DNA of 64,000 nt from Saprospiraceae bacterium (GTDB lineage Bacteria > Bacteroidota > Bacteroidia > Chitinophagales > Saprospiraceae), in contig JADJLG010000001.1 in NCBI GenBank assembly GCA_016710235.1, forward strand, positions 3,213,501-3,277,500, given 5' to 3'. The stretch's first letter is position 1; every line of letters begins with the position of its first letter. Below the pieces are notes generated by a model that was not told the origin of the DNA, did not search any database, and saw nothing but the letters and a program-made list of their open reading frames with translations. Positions 62,462 to 64,000 of this stretch are shown piece by piece. A program made the translations under genes and the position numbers.

Positions 62462-62562
62462 GTTTCGATTTACAGGCATAGGATTCTTATGTTTATAATG
62501 AGAAAGTAATAAAAGAACAAAGCATTTATTTTCCTGTTATTCTAAAATTTGCATGATGTATG

Positions 62563-62688
62563 ATGAGAGAAGATCACAAGAAGTGGATAAAGAAAATTGG
62601 AATTGCCGGTTTCCTTTTTTTTCTGATAAAAGGATTGCTGTGGCTTTTCTTAGGTGGAAGTCTAATCAACTGGATGTGCAATTCCTGA
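62563..62688 (+). CDS. 41-residue single-span membrane miniprotein
   Basis: ATG 62563 to TGA 62686-62688. The sequence has a basic amphipathic start (MREDHKKWIKKIG) followed by a hydrophobic helix (GIAGFLFFLIKGLLWLFLGG) with one buried Lys and a short polar end. This is a coherent protein pattern in a frame different from the longer open frame that overlaps it. I recall similar 35-50 residue membrane proteins in Bacteroidota, but cannot check. Function unknown. Its end overlaps the next small ORF by 13 bases, suggesting coupled translation. Confidence 0.5.
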   Translation: MREDHKKWIKKIGIAGFLFFLIKGLLWLFLGGSLINWMCNS

Positions 62689-62972
62689 GCATCTTCATTA
62701 TTATTTTGAGTGCTTCTACCCTGAATGCACAATTTAAATCGGTAGAAAAAATGGATAATATTTTCCTCCATAAGTTTGAATTCATAAACAAAGTTCACTT
62801 GGAATCAGATATTATTTACAAACCAGGTTTTTTTTGCAAACTGGAAGATAAAATTCCAAACACAGCTCCGCTAAAGCTAAACTTTAGCCTGGGTTCATTG
62901 GATTATACGAATTATCTGGAGTATTATACATATAAGCTTAATCCATCAAACAAGCAGTATTTTCGCCAATAA
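62676..62972 (+). CDS. small secreted protein of unknown function
   Basis: 98 residues from GTG 62676. It has a classic signal peptide (QFLSIFIIILSASTLNAQ, cleavage after NA). The mature part ends with GFFCKLEDKI and LKLNFSLGSLDYTNYLEYYTYKL, a pattern I have seen at the end of short secreted Bacteroidota proteins. The same frame runs open upstream to ATG 62553, but that extension would put a hydrophilic, basic 41-residue tail before the signal peptide and overlap the miniprotein frame, so GTG is preferred. It is followed by panB after 106 bases. Confidence 0.5.
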   Translation: MQFLSIFIIILSASTLNAQFKSVEKMDNIFLHKFEFINKVHLESDIIYKPGFFCKLEDKIPNTAPLKLNFSLGSLDYTNYLEYYTYKLNPSNKQYFRQ

Positions 62973-63078
62973 CCCTTTGATTTATATGCGTACGTACATA
63001 AGCAATAAAATTGGCTAACATGCATTTTAAGACTACGTGATTTCTAGTGAAATACTAAATAAAAACTAATTTTACAGC

Positions 63079-63894
63079 ATGTCAATTCATTCAGAAATCA
63101 AGCGTGTAACCACGCATACGCTTCAAGAAATGAAGCTCCGTTCGGAGAAGATCGCAATGCTCACTGCATATGACTATTCGATGGCAAAAATGCTAGACAA
63201 TGCAGGTATAGACGTTCTGCTAGTCGGAGATTCAGCATCCAACGTCATGGCAGGTCATGAAACCACTTTGCCTATCACCTTGGATCAAATGATTTACCAT
63301 GCCCAATCAGTAGTGCGAGGGGTAGAAAGAGCGCTTGTGGTAGTCGATCTTCCTTTTGGGTCATACCAAGGGAATTCGAAAAGAGCCCTCGAGTCATCTA
63401 TCAGGATAATGAAGGAAAGTGGTGCACATGCAGTCAAATTGGAAGGAGGTGCTGAAGTGACTGACTCAATAAAGAGAATACTCACTGCAGGTATCCCTGT
63501 TATGGGACACTTGGGTCTGACTCCTCAATCCATTTATAAATTTGGAACTTATGTAGTCCGAGCAAAAGAGGATGAAGAAGCTGATAAATTAATAGAAGAT
63601 GCACATTTGTTGGAAAAGTGTGGTTGCTTTGCCATCGTACTTGAAAAAATACCAGCAAAATTGGCAGCTAAGGTCAGCCAAAGCTTACAGGTACCCACAA
63701 TTGGCATTGGTGCAGGAGCAGAAACGGATGGACAAGTGCTCGTCACACACGATATGCTTGGAATCAATAAAGACTTTCACCCAAGATTTCTTCGTCGCTA
63801 TTTAGATATTTTTGATCAAGTAAACCTTGCTGTTAAAAAATACGCTGATGATGTTAAATCAAAAAATTTTCCAAACGAAAAAGAACAATATTGA
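63079..63894 (+). CDS. panB: 3-methyl-2-oxobutanoate hydroxymethyltransferase
   Basis: 271 residues, normal length. KIAMLTAYDYSMAKMLDNAG, VLLVGDSASNVMAGHETTLP, VDLPFGSYQGN, AVKLEGG, GIPVMGHLGLTPQS and IGIGAGAETDGQVLV are family motifs with the Mg-binding aspartates and catalytic Glu region intact. It adds a hydroxymethyl group from methylene-THF to ketoisovalerate for pantothenate and CoA. Its TGA overlaps the ATG of the next gene. Confidence 0.96.
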   Translation: MSIHSEIKRVTTHTLQEMKLRSEKIAMLTAYDYSMAKMLDNAGIDVLLVGDSASNVMAGHETTLPITLDQMIYHAQSVVRGVERALVVVDLPFGSYQGNSKRALESSIRIMKESGAHAVKLEGGAEVTDSIKRILTAGIPVMGHLGLTPQSIYKFGTYVVRAKEDEEADKLIEDAHLLEKCGCFAIVLEKIPAKLAAKVSQSLQVPTIGIGAGAETDGQVLVTHDMLGINKDFHPRFLRRYLDIFDQVNLAVKKYADDVKSKNFPNEKEQY

Positions 63895-64000
63895 TGCTTT
63901 CTAAATCTTGGAAAAAAATATTAATTGCATTGACTTTGGCAGTAGTATTATTTTTAGCCATAGTGTTTTATATATTATATGCTGACAATATAAAAAACAC
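63894..64000 (+). CDS. start of a membrane-anchored protein (cut by the window edge)
   Basis: Only 35 codons are visible, beginning at the ATG that overlaps the panB stop (TGATG). A basic start (MLSKSWKK) precedes one transmembrane helix (ILIALTLAVVLFLAIVFYIL), then ADNIKN. The pattern would suit the N-terminal anchor of an MltG-type endolytic transglycosylase, but many membrane proteins start this way, so this is only a guess. Confidence 0.55.
   Translation, partial: MLSKSWKKILIALTLAVVLFLAIVFYILYADNIKN

Noticed and set aside
62553..62972. Single 139-codon protein across 62553-62972
   Set aside because: Its first 41 residues read the miniprotein out of frame and would place a hydrophilic tail before a clear signal peptide; two small genes explain the sequence better.

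Overview
The window is a low-GC chromosomal segment of a Bacteroidota bacterium, most likely a Saprospiria-type member. This rests on three things seen in the sequence: type IX secretion (T9SS) C-terminal sorting domains on very large secreted proteins plus a PorV/PorQ-like protein, many TAnnTTTG promoter boxes of the Bacteroidota sigma type in front of genes, and typical Bacteroidota gene neighbourhoods (rpsU-xerC-hpf-tRNAs-tuf; etfB-etfA-bifunctional nuclease). The species cannot be named from the sequence alone.

Layout. 1-1190: a gene-poor end with one SAM-methyltransferase-like gene. 1190-16150, all on the minus strand: a large information-processing block. In transcription order it holds rpsU, xerC and hpf; then tRNA-Thr(TGT), tRNA-Tyr, tRNA-Gly, tRNA-Thr(GGT), tuf, tRNA-Trp, secE, nusG, rplK, rplA, rplJ, rplL, rpoB and rpoC; then a clear intrinsic terminator. 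The tRNA-tuf order matches the E. coli thrU-tyrU-glyT-thrT-tufB locus. 16450-30032, minus: three tandem paralogous secreted proteins of about 1450-1500 residues, with cysteine-rich repeats, a dockerin-like Ca-binding pair, a cohesin-like domain and a T9SS tail. 30593-31672: a PorV/PorQ-family outer-membrane protein. 31892-40801, minus: holA, an alpha-2-macroglobulin lipoprotein gene broken by a one-base frameshift in an A6 run, and pbpC (PBP1C).

40844-43720, plus: surE, a small membrane protein, lpxB and an unknown gene, all overlapping. 43733-46116, minus: etfB, etfA and a bifunctional nuclease. 46153-48848: a TPR-like protein, dapF and an HtrA protease. 48849-49600 is largely empty, followed by tRNA-Lys with a very strong terminator and a secreted zinc metalloprotease. 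51791-52989, minus: an STAS protein and RNase Z. 53208-57131, plus: clpC, infC, rpmI and rplT. 57158-58431, minus: a MacB/FtsX-type permease. 58570-64000, plus: queA, a DUF2795 protein, cmk, an acyl-CoA carboxylase carboxyltransferase subunit, two tiny overlapping ORFs (a membrane miniprotein and a secreted protein), panB and the start of another membrane-anchored protein.

Most of the window is housekeeping. The less ordinary parts are the tandem cohesin/dockerin T9SS cargo trio, a terminator-like hairpin between the promoter and first tRNA of the tRNA-tuf-RNA polymerase block, the frameshifted macroglobulin, and the unlisted miniprotein pair before panB. No CRISPR array, rRNA, insertion sequence or prophage was seen.
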